Shown here: piece by piece, positions 47,665-59,229 of the stretch
Layout of the letters: the number at the start of each line of letters is the position of its first letter
Position numbering within the stretch: the stretch's first letter is position 1
NCBI GenBank assembly: GCA_036897095.1
Contig: JAYMSP010000152.1
Coordinates: 1-64,000 of the forward strand
DNA length: 64,000 nucleotides
Source of the DNA: Plantago elongata
Lineage: Eukaryota; Streptophyta; Magnoliopsida; Lamiales; Plantaginaceae
Direction: 5' to 3'
Position numbers and translations under genes: made by a program
Notes under the pieces: generated by a model
Database searches by the model: none
Seen by the model: only the letters and a program-made list of their open reading frames with translations
What the model was told of the DNA's origin: nothing

Positions 47665-49103
47665 TGATAATTTTCTGTAACACTGTAAGAGATTAAGTAA
47701 ATGGTTAAGAGTAAGATTGAATGCTAAATCGAACTATAAGCTATTATGTTATCACTAGTGTTGGGAAAGGTGTTTTGCGAACCATGTCAGAACGAATGAT
47801 CATCAATCTTACATTTATATCGCAAATATTCCCATTTGTTTTGCATCCCTCACGCACCTGCAACATCATCAGAAGTTCATAACAACACGTGGTTATGTCC
47901 AACAGATAAATGTCCCCGTGGGTGGTGGAAGTTCAATGTGCTTTATATGTATTCTGGTTCTCCATCTTGCTGTGTATTGAGGATAAGGTCACTTTGATTT
48001 TGTAGATGCAGATAGACAGAAAGATAGATATACATGCAATTGCAAACAAGCTAAGTGAACTTGGGTGCACCCCTTAACTTCTTGCTAAAACAATCTGATC
48101 ATCACTCACATATAACCTTAAATAGAATGAAAGAACTGTGCAGTAGTTCTATATAGAATGAAACGTGACAAAAGAGAAGAAATTTCTTGTTTCACCGGAA
48201 ATATGTTGCTGCTACAAGCAACAAAACCAGAATACTTTCTCTGCTTTCCATTAATGATAGAAGTTAGAGAGGTGTGTACTACCAAAAATCTTCAAAGAGG
48301 TAACGTCTAAACTCTCAGAGAATTGAACCAGGTCGTCTTTTTTTGTCTTCCTGTGCCTAGTCTGAGGTTGCTACTCAAGGGGAAGCAGTGATTCTTGGAT
48401 CTTCGATTGATCGAGATCTCAATAGAGAAAAACATGCTCTGCTGACTACTGCTAGACCTCAGATAAAAAGGAAGGAATTCCCAATAAGCACATTTCTAAC
48501 TTAGTGCAGAGCCTAGGGATAGTTGTTGTTGTTGCTGCTCAACACATCTCATATTCTTTAGGTATTCCATTATTCTCTCAAGAATTTATGGGACATTCCA
48601 ACTAATCCAGGAGCTAAACTAGTTATTTCTTAAATTTACACATCGTAATACACACAAAGCATAATCATATAAGGCATATATCAACGACCTAAAAAGCCGA
48701 AATTATATGACACTCCGTTACATATAATGCAATATGAACTAAGCTTATAGCACCATGAAGTTTTATGAACACAAAAAATGAAAAATTAGAAATAGTGTAG
48801 AAGTCGTTTTAACATATAACATACAATTTGGAGAAACAATACGAGTCTTCTAAAAGTCCGCTCTAATCTTGCACTTATTACTACGACAACTTGAATCGTG
48901 AGGCAACAGTGAATGCGAACTTACAAACAGATAGAAAAAGAATAAAAAGTTTCATTAACTTATAGCCTAAAGTATGTCCGACTCGCTAGCCTTCGTTACA
49001 GGTTTCCAGATGAACAGACACAGGAATAGGCAGTGCTTAATATGACTAAATGTCAAGTCCCTTTCTTTGTCGATCAGACAGCATGCGCAACATTGACAAG
49101 CTT
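47665..49103. other. Spacer 3' of the lectin receptor kinase
   Basis: No gene, repeat or RNA is recognised in this stretch apart from the kinase 3' UTR. Confidence 0.5.
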
Positions 49104-49985
49104 TCACAATTCATTGACAACAACGGTTATCAACATCCGATTTCCGGGGAATTCATTTGAACAAGCTAACCCAATCTCAAATACGGACATCACACATTTC
49201 ATGATATTAACGTCCATCTCGTCTTTGTACTCGTGCACAATATTTGAGTCCACAATTTTCATCACTTGGCTTGGCAACCCACTTCTAACGAAATCACGGA
49301 GGCTATAAGAACCATTAAATGCCTCATTTGTTGGCCTGCAACCTGTAAATATCTCCAGTAAGAGGAAACCGAAGATATATACATCCCCTTCTGTAGAGAC
49401 CATACCACTCATACCGTACTCTGAAAAACTGAATTATAGTTAACGTTTATATATAGTGGTATATGAAGACATAATTAATTTTGATGACTTTTTTATGTTG
49501 AGGTATCTACCACTTTTATAGACTATACAAAGTTTAATTTTAACTACGAATTAATATGTTTTTTAGTCCGTAATTCTAAAATTTATACTAAACTTCTCAA
49601 AGAAGTACTACATATGTTTTCCTACTATTCCTTTTTCTTTTTATATCTAGTTAAGGGGATACAAAAAACTGAAACAAATCAAGAGAAAGCAATGGGAACC
49701 AAAACAAGAACAAACATAATGCCAAATTACCTGGGGGGATATACCCAATAGTGCCCCTGATTCCAACAGAACTGTTTTTATCGGTTGAAAATGCACTTGA
49801 AATTATTTTTGCCAATCCGAAATCCCCAACATGAGCAATCATTTCTCCATCTAAAAGAATGTTGCTTGGCTTCAAGTCTCCGTGAATAATAGTTGATCCC
49901 GTACCAAAGTGTAGGTATTCGAGCGCAGAAGCAACATCCATGGCATCTCTGTGGAATCTTATTTGCATGTACTTGAGCAGCCAAC
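49104..49985 (-). pseudogene. Truncated LRR receptor kinase (EFR/LRR-XII-like), kinase C-lobe only
   Basis: Two minus-strand exons remain: about 49985-49731 and 49420-49104, joined by an intron with good GT-AG sites (49730 to 49421) at the position usual for LRR-XII kinases. They encode DVASALEYLHFGTGSTIIHG, DLKPSNILLDGEMIAHVGDF, GIRGTIGYIPP-EYGMSGMVS, TEGDVYIFGFLLLEIFTGCRP and DFVRSGLPSQVMKIVDSN, then stop at VVNEL. The ectodomain, membrane helix and kinase N-lobe with the ATP-binding Lys are absent from the 1.4 kb upstream. The catalytic-loop HCD is HGD, and the C-terminus stops early. It is a decaying gene fragment, not a functional receptor. Confidence 0.85.
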
Positions 49986-51438
49986 CCCTTTAATTTGTTT
50001 CTTTTTCGTGTCTTTAACGTGCTGTTGTTGTTTTATTGCCATCTCTGTGGAGGCTATTGCTCGTTCAAAACAAAGACTCTCTCTTCCAAGGCTTCCAAGG
50101 TTGGAAAGGATGTACGTGTCTTCCGATAATTCTTATGGTCTTGATGTTAACGGACTAGTCATCATTTTGTCTAATTACTCAAGGGAAGAAACTATGAATT
50201 GACTACTCCTTAAGGTTATGGTTATTTGCAGCATGGTACTGAAATATATGTTCATTGTCATGGTTTGGAAATGAAATTTTGGTCCTGTTTTAAGTTATTA
50301 TTGTTGGACTTATCGAAATCGAAGTGTCTTATATGAACTGAAGGTATCTGAAAGCTGGAGTTAGGAAAGATGAATCTACCAACATAGTAAGGTAGGGCTC
50401 TCTGTATATAAACTCTACTCTTTAGTAGCTCCTTTCATTCATTCTATTCTCTCTCAATTTGTGAACATACAAATGCACTCAAATACACTATCTGGCAGAG
50501 ATTTGGATGGAATCAGTGAATCACATTTAAGCAGATACATACAAGTCATTACAGATTGTCACTTCACTTTTTTCGCATCCAGTAAGCAGAACAAACTCTT
50601 TCCTATTCAACCAAATTAGTTTCTACACAATCCAATTCTTCTTCTACATATATATGTTTTCATCCAGTGAAAAATATTTTATATATCTCATCATTTTTCT
50701 TCTTATATTCCAGATCATTACTCGCTTAAAGCTTTTCGCACTAACTAGTGTGAATCAAAATTTTCAGTGTCATATCCTCAGGGAGCAGAAATTTGGTGGA
50801 GAAAAAGTATAGACGGAAGAATTGTGCATATATAGGTATTAGCTCATGCCTCCAAAATAGATATTAATGAAAAATCCCTATCAATTCTTATTCATCAATC
50901 GCTCGCGCACATACATATACATATATATATAATAATAAATTCTAATTCAATAATACTTTTAAGTATTAATATTAATAAATCCTTATCTACTTTTACTCAA
51001 AATATTCGTTTAGAGGAGAAATTCGACACATTAAAAAAAATTGTTCGAACATGGATGGAGATCAACAATAGTGGGTTGTTTAATCAGAGGAAAATCAATT
51101 CAATCATGAGAAGGGAGAAAAAATCGATTCAGTGAGAATCAATTGTAGAAGTATATTAAACGTGAGATTTTATATATCGAAGAATATAAAATCTTGAGAG
51201 ATAAAAGGAAAATAAAAAATTCTAATTCAATAATACTACTGCATTAAAAAATTTAAGTACTAATATTAAAAAACTCAGTAATCCACTTATACTTCTGACA
51301 ATCAACACAGTTATTTTCCTTTACATACCACAGCTGATAACTACTAACACACCAAGAGAGTACATAGACCAAAATACATTACAAGCCTACACCCACAGAA
51401 GCCTTTATTTGACACCAAACTAGACATTGACAACCTCC
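49986..51438. other. Spacer with a duplicated AT-rich segment
   Basis: No gene is recognised. TTCTAATTCAATAATACT occurs at about 50940-50957 and again at 51218-51235 with similar downstream text (AAGTA-TAATATTAA), a diverged direct repeat. The promoter of the LEA gene is on the other side, so this is a 3' spacer for both neighbours. Confidence 0.45.
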
Positions 51439-53997
51439 TTAGATCCCTTCCCCATCTTTTCCTAGTCCACGATAGGATTTCTCCTCCTCGACATTATCCC
51501 TGCCAAATCCCACAACATCAGCCGGATGTTGCCCTGCTAGAAGGTTCGTAGTATTGTGGCCTATTTCGACTATAGTTTCGCCGATCGCCTGTAGGACTCC
51601 CCCACCACTCTGGGTTTCTTGTCCTTGCTCTGTCCGTTCTCCTGTTTGCTCTGTCCATCCCTTTGATAGTTCACGTTCCGATCCTCCTGACTGGAATGTT
51701 TCTTTAATGGTTTCTTTAGCCTGTTGAAAGGGTCCCTCGCTTTCGTACTGCTGGCCTGTCGAGAACATCTGCTGTCCTCCTTCCTGCACAATAGCAATGG
51801 TCAGCACTTGTATGTTCAACTATGTAGCTACATTGCAATTTCAATGCCAGCAAACGATAATTTAGTTAGTTACCCCCTGATTGGAGGCTTTCTTTGCTTC
51901 CAGATCTCTCTTAGCCTCTTCCTGCTTCCTTCCAGCGTAATCGGCCGCTTTCTCCTCAGTTGACACAACTGCATCCTTCACTTGAGCAATCTTCTCCACT
52001 GTATACCCAGCAACAGTTTGCCCTGCTCCAGCAAGCTTATCTTTAGCTGCCACTGCTGTTCCGGCAGTATACCCCGCCACGCTAGAAGTAACACCTGCCA
52101 CAGCTTTAGTTGCCTCCGCTGCCTTCTCCAGTGTGTAATGTGCTGTGCCCCATCCCGCTACAACTGCCTGATCTTTCACAGTGGAAGCCACTTTTCCTAC
52201 ATACAAGCATAAGACCGAATCCACTAGTCAGCTCTCAATTTCGATCGTATCATCCTCGGATTAATACAATTGAATCCTATACCATTTGTGAGAGTGAAAT
52301 TTCAAACATATTTGACTATAAATATTGTTAATGACTTAGAAAATGTACTACAAATTTCACACATCTGACAAAAAATATTGTTAATAACTTAGAAAATTTA
52401 GCAAACTATAGCAAGATTGTTTACCCAAGATAAAGACAATACTATGATATTAATGGCTTGTACAGCTAAAACTTGCAACTAGAACATAGAAAATCATGGA
52501 ATCAAAACAAAGAAGGTCATCACCTGCATATCCGGCCGCCCCTTTGGTACCCTCAACAGTGACATTTTTAGCAGCGACGGCCTTGTCTTGTACAAATCCT
52601 GCAGCATTAACTGTAGTATCTGCAACGGTATCTTTCGCTGCCCTTGCTTTCTCAGCAGCATATTGAGCAGCAGTCTGACCTTTCTCCATGGCGGTGTCTT
52701 TCGCCCTGATCGCTGTATCAGCAGTGTAATCTTTCGCCCTGATTGCTGCGTCCGCGGTTTGGCGACCTTTCTCCAGGGCGGTATCCTTGAGAGCTCCACC
52801 TTGCTCAGCAGCAAGCTGAGCTCCAGCCTGACCCTTCTCCATTGCGATATCTTTCGCCCTGATTGCAGTATCCACAGTGTAATCCTTAGCCTGCCGACCT
52901 TTCTCCAATGTCGTATCCTTTAATGCTCCGCCCCGTTCAGCAACGTACTGAGCTCCAGCTTGACCTTTTTCTACAGCAGTATCTTTCGCCCTCATTGCCG
53001 TATCAGCAGTGTAATCCTTCACCTGCCGACCTTTCTCCAACGCCGTATCCTTCAATGCCCCACCCTTTTCGGCAGCATACTGAGCTCCAGCCTCACTCTT
53101 CTCCATAGCAGTATCTTTCGCCCTGATTGCCGTATCAGCAGTGTAATCCTTTGCCTGCCGACCTTTCTCCAATGCCGTATCCTTCAATGCCCCACCCACT
53201 TCGGCAGCATACTGAGCTCCAGCCTGACCCTTCTCCATAACAGTATCTTTCGCCCTGATCGCCGTATCAGCAGTGTAATCCTTCGCCTGCCCACCTTTCT
53301 CCAAGGCCGTGTCCTTCAAAGCCCCACCCTGCTGAGCAGCATACTGCGCTCCACCTTGGCCTTTCTCCATAACTGTATCTTTAGCCCCAGTCGCCTTTCC
53401 CGATGTGTAGTCCTTTGCCTGCCGACCTTTCTCCATCGCCGTTCCCTTCATTGCTCCACCTTGTTGAGTCCCATAGTGACCCCCAGCCTGGCCTTTCTCC
53501 AAACCTGTTCCCTTCATTTCCCCACCTCTCGACCCTGTTTGAGCTGTTGTTCCCTCCCGTTGTTTTGCCTTTTCATATCGCTCCTCGGCAGCCCTGATCG
53601 CCTCCATCGAATTCTGCTGAGCCTGCCCTCTAACCTTGGAAATGTCCTCCAAAGAAGGCGCCTGCCTCTGCTCATGAGCATGCCCCATTCCTTTCCCTCC
53701 ACCATGACCAATATCGGCTTTCCGAGTTCCCGAATCAGCCCCTCCAGAACGTCCCTTTTCAGTTTCAGAATACACAACTCCCTGAACTCTCACAGGAACC
53801 GTCTCAACATGAACTCTGTGGGCAGGAACGGTACCCTCAACATGAATTCTTTCACCATGAAGAGGAACCTCGTGCTCCTTGGACTGATCCGCAAGAGTCT
53901 CGAAATGAGACGCCATTTTGGGAACTCTATCTTTCTCCACCTCGATCTTGCGCTCGTCAGTGACATTATCTCTTCTAAGTTGTTGCGAGGAAGCCAT
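51439..53997 (-). CDS. LEA protein of the DC8/ECP63 (seed biotin-containing SBP65-like) type
   Basis: Three minus-strand exons, 53997-52524, 52196-51874 and 51783-51439, give 713 residues. The ATG at 53997 is the first in frame. The N-terminus (MASSQQLRRDNVTDERKIEV) and the C-terminal block with GRDNVEEEKSYRGLG match the DC8/ECP63/SBP65 group. The middle (180-450) is an array of six 44-residue units of the LEA_4 type (GGALKDTALEKGRQAKDYTA + DTAIRAKDTAMEKGQAGAQY...). 44 is four 11-mers, the LEA_4 periodicity; a half unit (158-179) precedes the array and the last unit is longer (51). The protein is hydrophilic and probably unfolded when hydrated, folding into helices on drying. Members accumulate in maturing embryos under ABA control. 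I did not identify the biotinylated lysine of SBP65, so the biotin role is only a family name here. Confidence 0.93.
52648..53460 (-). repeat. 132-bp coding tandem repeat in the LEA gene (six units)
   Basis: Units start at residues 180, 224, 268, 312, 356 and 400. The first five are exactly 44 residues, and the sixth is 51 because part of the unit (RAKDYTADTAI-like) is doubled. The nucleotide copies are close to one another, which points to recent unit turnover. The regular period also keeps the opposite strand open for more than 1 kb. Confidence 0.9.
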
Positions 53998-55994
53998 GAC
54001 GACACGGTGAGTAGCTAGCTTCAACTGATGACTGATATTCGAAATTAACTAAGTAGTGATGGTTTTTGTGTTAGAAACTTGTAAAAGACAGTGTGTTTGA
54101 TCGATGATGTTGTGTTGTATTGGATTGATATAGTAGAAAATTGGCGGTGAAGTTGGGATGAAGATTGAATGTTAAAGGCACGTGTTGGATGGAATGAGCT
54201 ATAGGATTGTGAGTCAGCTGTTGGAATGTCTCTTGGACCAACAGGTGGCATTGCATGAACCAGCTTAATTGTGGATCCATTCCTTAACAGGTTACAGGTA
54301 TGAATATATTTGAACCAGATCAGACTTCACTTCTCATCTAACGAATTAATGGACTATAAATATTCTATGGGCTGCTCCATATCCATGGTGAGGATCAAGG
54401 TGTCTCCTGTGTGTGTGGGGGATATGAACATTGTCAACAACATTTTTACTTGGTTTATCTGTTTAAATTTTCTTTTCTTAATAGGTGGACTCCTTGATGT
54501 TTTACATTTGAATTTGTTTCAAAAATTGAAATTTTTGAATGAAAAAGGAATGAGAATTATTACTCCCAATTCTCAATCTATGTTCCCGCCGGACCGAGCA
54601 TACATATTAAGAGAAAAGTAAACAACGTAAAAGTGATAGTAATGATGTAAAAAAAAATTATGATAAATATTGAATAAAGTAGGAAATTCAATATATAAAG
54701 TAGGGTGTGGTCATGTAGTCCGAAATATAAATGATTTCTCTTTCTTAATGACCTAGCCATCGTTCGGCTCCCTCTTATTCTCAGCCAGACAACCAAAATA
54801 TTCAATCGCCCTCATCGATCAACCTGCTTCAATTCGCCGTCTCATCGATATGCTCCGCCACCAATCGATATGGATTTCACATAAATAACTAGTTCGATTA
54901 TAACCGAAGTCTCAAGTTACAATCAAGTCTCACAACAATAACAACGAAACAAAATGGAAATGGTTAATCAATCCAGCGTCCAACAAATATGTGGATAGAA
55001 AATGAATGTAAATAACTAAATTGGAGAAAATAATTAGATAGTAAGGATGATGTGGAGTGAAGGAATTATACCTCACATACACCTGTGTTATCTCATGCAA
55101 GAATTGAGATGATATACTCAATTCAGTGAATTTGCATTGTTACAACCTTCTATAACTGGTGGCAATGACTGCCTCGACCGAGTTACAAGTCATTTTCCAT
55201 ACATTTATATGTACTCGTGTCCTAGTTGGTCACTCATCCTAAGATTATTCCAGAGCAAGCACACTTAACTCTTGAGTTCTTATAAGTGGATTTCCCGAAA
55301 GAGAGGTGCACCTTGTTTGTATGAGTTACGTTTGCAATCCCTTTAAGTTTTTTGGACTTGACTTGAAATTGTAGGGCATTAAATTCACACCTTCTTGAAT
55401 TGTGCGACGTCCCTGCAGCTCCATGGTCCGACCAACCTTCCACTCCTTGTAGATTTTGGGTTGGCACGACTATTATACCATTTGTAACAATTCGACCATT
55501 AATGAGCCGAGCCCGAAACCTTTGGGTCAATGCGGTATTCATGGATATGTTGGCCCCAATGTACCAACACAAGTCATTTTCCGCACACTTTGTTCACACT
55601 CGTGCACGAGTCAGGAGACTTTCTAGTTAGTCAACCATCATAAGATTGCTCAAGAACAGACACACTTAACTCTAGAGTTTAATAGGTACTTCTATATAAG
55701 AAGTATTCGCATTAGGCCAAGGTAAATAATGGCAGTATGATTCTAATGTAAATAAATATTTGCATTTATTGTGCATACTTAACCAACCAAAAATTGTGTG
55801 CACGGTCACAAGACGCATAATCGAGTTTCATGGTTCTTGCCATTAATTCTTAAAATAACGATCATCATGCAAATTGATATATTAATGTACATCGCAAAAC
55901 AAGTGAGATTTATATATCAAATCTAAACGTACTATATAAGTTGAATAAAACATCTATAATACACATTGTTATCATATGCGTAAATAACATATCT

Positions 55995-56026
<32 letters not shown>

Positions 56027-56191
56027 CTATATGAATTGATTATAATACCTAATCTTACATAACATAAAATAAAATTCATAAATGGTTGTTACATAAACAG
56101 TACTAATATGCTTCTACCAACAACAATTGCAAAATAATATTAAAATTTTTAAAATATGAAAACTGAAATAGACAAACTAATATAAAATTTC
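53998..56191. other. LEA promoter side and intergenic spacer
   Basis: The first 300 bp contain the LEA 5' UTR and promoter; CACGTG-like CACGTGTTGG occurs at 54179-54188, compatible with an ABA-response element but not proven. The remainder is AT-rich with GTCTCACAACAATAACAACG-like text near 54930 and a (CA)n(TA)n microsatellite at 55995-56027. Two segments (about 55180-55260 and 55560-55680) are related copies: CATTTTCC-CACA, CTAGTTGGTCA / CTAGTTAGTCA, CATAAGATTGCTC, CACACTTAACTCT-GAGTT. No gene is recognised. Confidence 0.5.
55995..56027. repeat. (CA)n(TA)n microsatellite
   Basis: A run of about 10 CA units passes into about 6 TA units. Confidence 0.95.
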
Positions 56192-56866
56192 TCATGGGGC
56201 CCCAGTTTGAGAGTTCGAATTGGAGATGACTTCCTCTCGAATCTTGTTAGCATAACCCTCCGGCCATTTCCTCCTACGCTTTTTACTACTCTTCCTTTCA
56301 TTATTGGCAGGTATCTTAGCCTGGCCAGATGTAGCACCGTCACTGGTTGGCTGCATCCCTGGAACATACGCCGAAGTGCCACTGAACTCAGTTGGTCTAC
56401 CTTGATGCTCCTGACTAACATCATAGAACTCATTTGGTTCACTTTGTTTCTCTTGGCTTACATTTGTCTTAATATTCGTCTTCTCATTGTAGCGATACCT
56501 CTCTTCCTTATTAGATAAAATATTCCATGCATCTGACACCATCATGAATGCATAATTTGCACCAACAAACTTGTTCTTGTCAGGGTGAACTGCCAAAGCC
56601 TTCATTTTATATTGTTTTCTTAGTATATCCTCTGTAGCTAGGGGATCGACACCAAGGATACCATACCAATCAAATTCTCCTTCTATTTTCTTCAAAGATG
56701 CCAAGTGAATGTCAATAATCTCTGAGAACTGTGAAAGTCCAGGGAGTTGGGAGAATAGCTTCTGAGCCTTTTCAGCAAACCTCTTTGCTCCATGATAGTT
56801 CAGCTCCTTGAATTTGCACTCTGCAACTTCCATGGCCCTAATAGCTTCATCCTTATTGCATTCCAT
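56192..56866 (-). CDS. Short J-domain (DnaJ-like) protein
   Basis: A single-exon frame of 224 residues with ATG at 56866. The N-terminal 60 residues (MECNKDEAIRAMEVAECKFK ... GAKRFAEKAQKLFSQLPGLS) are the leader typical of the large plant J proteins that carry a C-terminal DUF3444 domain. The J domain follows (about 66-128: DWYGILGVDPLATEDILRKQ, HPD at 94-96, which stimulates Hsp70 ATPase). After it come QEKQSEPNEF and QEHQGRPTEF, a small imperfect repeat, and a basic patch KSSKKRRRKWPEG (192-204) that could be a nuclear signal. DUF3444 is missing and the frame ends soon after, so it is either one of the naturally short members or a truncated paralogue. No stop or frameshift interrupts the frame. 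Confidence 0.85.
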   Translation of the reverse strand: MECNKDEAIRAMEVAECKFKELNYHGAKRFAEKAQKLFSQLPGLSQFSEIIDIHLASLKKIEGEFDWYGILGVDPLATEDILRKQYKMKALAVHPDKNKFVGANYAFMMVSDAWNILSNKEERYRYNEKTNIKTNVSQEKQSEPNEFYDVSQEHQGRPTEFSGTSAYVPGMQPTSDGATSGQAKIPANNERKSSKKRRRKWPEGYANKIREEVISNSNSQTGAP

Positions 56867-57205
56867 GCTTTTAAGAAATCAAGATTCTTCCCTATATAGT
56901 CTCAATATTTATGCGAATTAATATATAAAATCAGTGCAACAAACAATCTAATAAAATTGTTAAATTTTCATGTTGCTAACATAGATATAAAATACAATGC
57001 TCTTTGATGCCAACACCAGGCTGGATTTAGATAGGATGTGAACTAATTAACATGGTCTTAAAACAAAAACCAAATTGGCGCGAGAACAAATCAATACATA
57101 AATTTTAATACATCAATAATAATTCTGACTACGTAAAACACCATAACAAAGCTATTAAAAACCATTTCAAATGATTTCAATATTATTATTTGTGAGATTT
57201 TGACA

Positions 57206-57292
57206 ACGAAGCGCAGCTCAGTTGGTAAGACGCTTCACCTCCAACTAATAGATCGGGGGTTCGAGTCACCCTTTAGCCGTTTAAAAAAAAAG
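57206..57292 (+). mobile_element. Short tRNA-derived SINE, copy A
   Basis: The element is CGAAGCGCAGCTCAGTTGG (A box), TAAGACGCTTCACCTCCAAC, then GGGGGTTCGAGTC (B box), ACCCTTTAGCCGTTT and A9. The flanks TATTTGTGAGATTTT (left) and TATTAGTGAGAGTTT (right) look like a 15-bp target-site duplication with two mismatches. It is not a functional tRNA gene: no 7-bp acceptor stem can be formed around it. Confidence 0.75.
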
Positions 57293-58794
57293 TATTAGTG
57301 AGAGTTTAGTTGCAAAATCTAATTGGGTTCAAATAAAATATATAAACTAAACTAACTAAGTCTTAAATGTATAAACATAATTGACACCGAATTTAATCTA
57401 GGTTATCATGCACGTCAATTTTACCTACAAATAACACCAAAACAAAGATATTAACAATCTTTTTTAATAAATTCAAACAAATAGGATGTGATTTAGATTT
57501 ACATGCAATGTATTCGAAGTAAAATTTGGCGCGCAAGTTAGCATAAAATACCAAATCAAGCATATCAACGAACTCTTTGAAATAATTAAAATATATATTG
57601 TCCAATGATGTGCAATTCAAATCTCAGTACTCAATAGTAAAAGAAGTTTCTTTCAATTACTTCACCTAAACAAGTAATATTTGAAGTCGTGAATGTTGTA
57701 CATCAATTATCCATCTTTTCGGGCTAATTCTACCCAATGATTTTATGATATGATGGATAGAGAACTAATCCCAACAAAATTGAAACATACCTCGTCATTT
57801 TCTTTCATAAAGATTATTGCATATGTCTTCGTCAGTTCAAGGCATTCAAGTAAAATTTACAATATCATATCAAATGAAAATATCTTACAACATACTTGTG
57901 TGTGGCAAAGCATATAAAAGTAATCTTATAATAACCAATTGAAAGAACATAAATTATGAAAAGTTTCAGAATGTCATAAGCCAACAATAACCAAATAGAT
58001 CTAAAACATAAACAAGAAAACAAGATGATCCAGAAAAGACACAGAAGTTCAAATCCCTTTTAATATGTCAGTGTATGTGTAAACAACATAAATTAAGTAA
58101 TCAGTTGTACATAGATTTGTTACCTGTTGTTAGATTGGTTTGCAATTGAACAACTTGAAGTTTCTTCAACAATTCCTCCAAATTAACAACAATAATATTT
58201 TTCACAAAATTCTTGAGAAATTGCAAATAATATTAGAAAAGGTTGAAGAAAAAAAAATGATATGGCCATATATATACAAGCAAGGTCACCTTTAATGATG
58301 GAGATAGATGCCCTAAAGGGGTATTACAAGGTAAACGTGTTTAATTTTGTATTCCATAATTAACATTTTGACAATTCACCTTTAATATTTTCGCCTTTAA
58401 TGATTCACCTTTAATATTTTCATCAACAAATAACTTGTTTTCACATTATTAATTATGAAATAAAGAAAAGGCACTTCAATATCTTTAAGATTTTTTTTTT
58501 GAAGTATTAAGAAATTATTATTACATATTATGTTGTGTAAATTTATATATAATTTGTGACTTGATTAAAAAAATTCAAAGAGGATTTAAAACTAGCATGC
58601 AATATAGTTTACGAATTATATTTATTAGAAACGAAAAATGGTGTTCACTTTATCACTTTTTCTATTCAAATACGTCTTTTTTAAACCATCACGTCAATAC
58701 TAGTTGTATATAACCTCACCCGTCTTGAAGTCAATATGCATATGATTTATTACATTCTATAATTTTGTAATGGGGCAAAAGGCAACAAATGACT

Positions 58795-58945
58795 TCACAT
58801 ACAATCTATATACATCAATAACTCTCCAATAAATCGCTATACAAAGGACAAATATCACAAGTTTCAGGGAATCGAATACGTGACCTATTGGTTACGGGAT
58901 GTCTCAGTTTGCCACTCGGCTACAAACACTTTGACCATTAAGTAT
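58795..58945 (-). mobile_element. SINE-like tRNA-related element, second family (copy F)
   Basis: Minus-strand text GTGTTTGTAGCCGAGTGGCA (A box), GACATCCCGTAACC, TATTCGATTCCCTGAAACT (B box region), then CCTTTGTATAGCGATTTATT. The order is the same as in the copies at 25608 and 29535. Confidence 0.5.
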
Positions 58946-59182
58946 AGGATTCAAATGTATATAAAATGCATTACCTAGAATGCAAAATGAAAAACTTAAA
59001 TTTAAGAAATTATTAGGCATTAAAGGCTATTTTCAAAATCCTAAAACATAAGATTTGGTCAACACAATTTCTCCTATAAATATAAATGTAAAGTAACATT
59101 ATAATTTATCAGTAAAGAAAATTAATTACGTGGCCACATTTTAACACATAAAAGTGAAAGTTAAATAGTGAAAGGATGATAC

Positions 59183-59186
<4 letters not shown>

Positions 59187-59227
<41 letters not shown>
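59187..59227. repeat. (TA)n microsatellite
   Basis: About 20 uninterrupted TA units. Confidence 0.97.

Positions 59228-59229
<2 letters not shown>

Noticed and set aside
52960-54018. A 352-codon plus-strand open frame
   Set aside because: It is antisense to the LEA gene. The 132-bp coding repeat (a multiple of three) keeps the opposite strand open, and the composition is only the complement of the LEA_4 repeat.
57206-57292. A tRNA gene
   Set aside because: A and B boxes are present, but acceptor and anticodon stems do not form, and the element is flanked by a target-site duplication with an A tail; it is a SINE.
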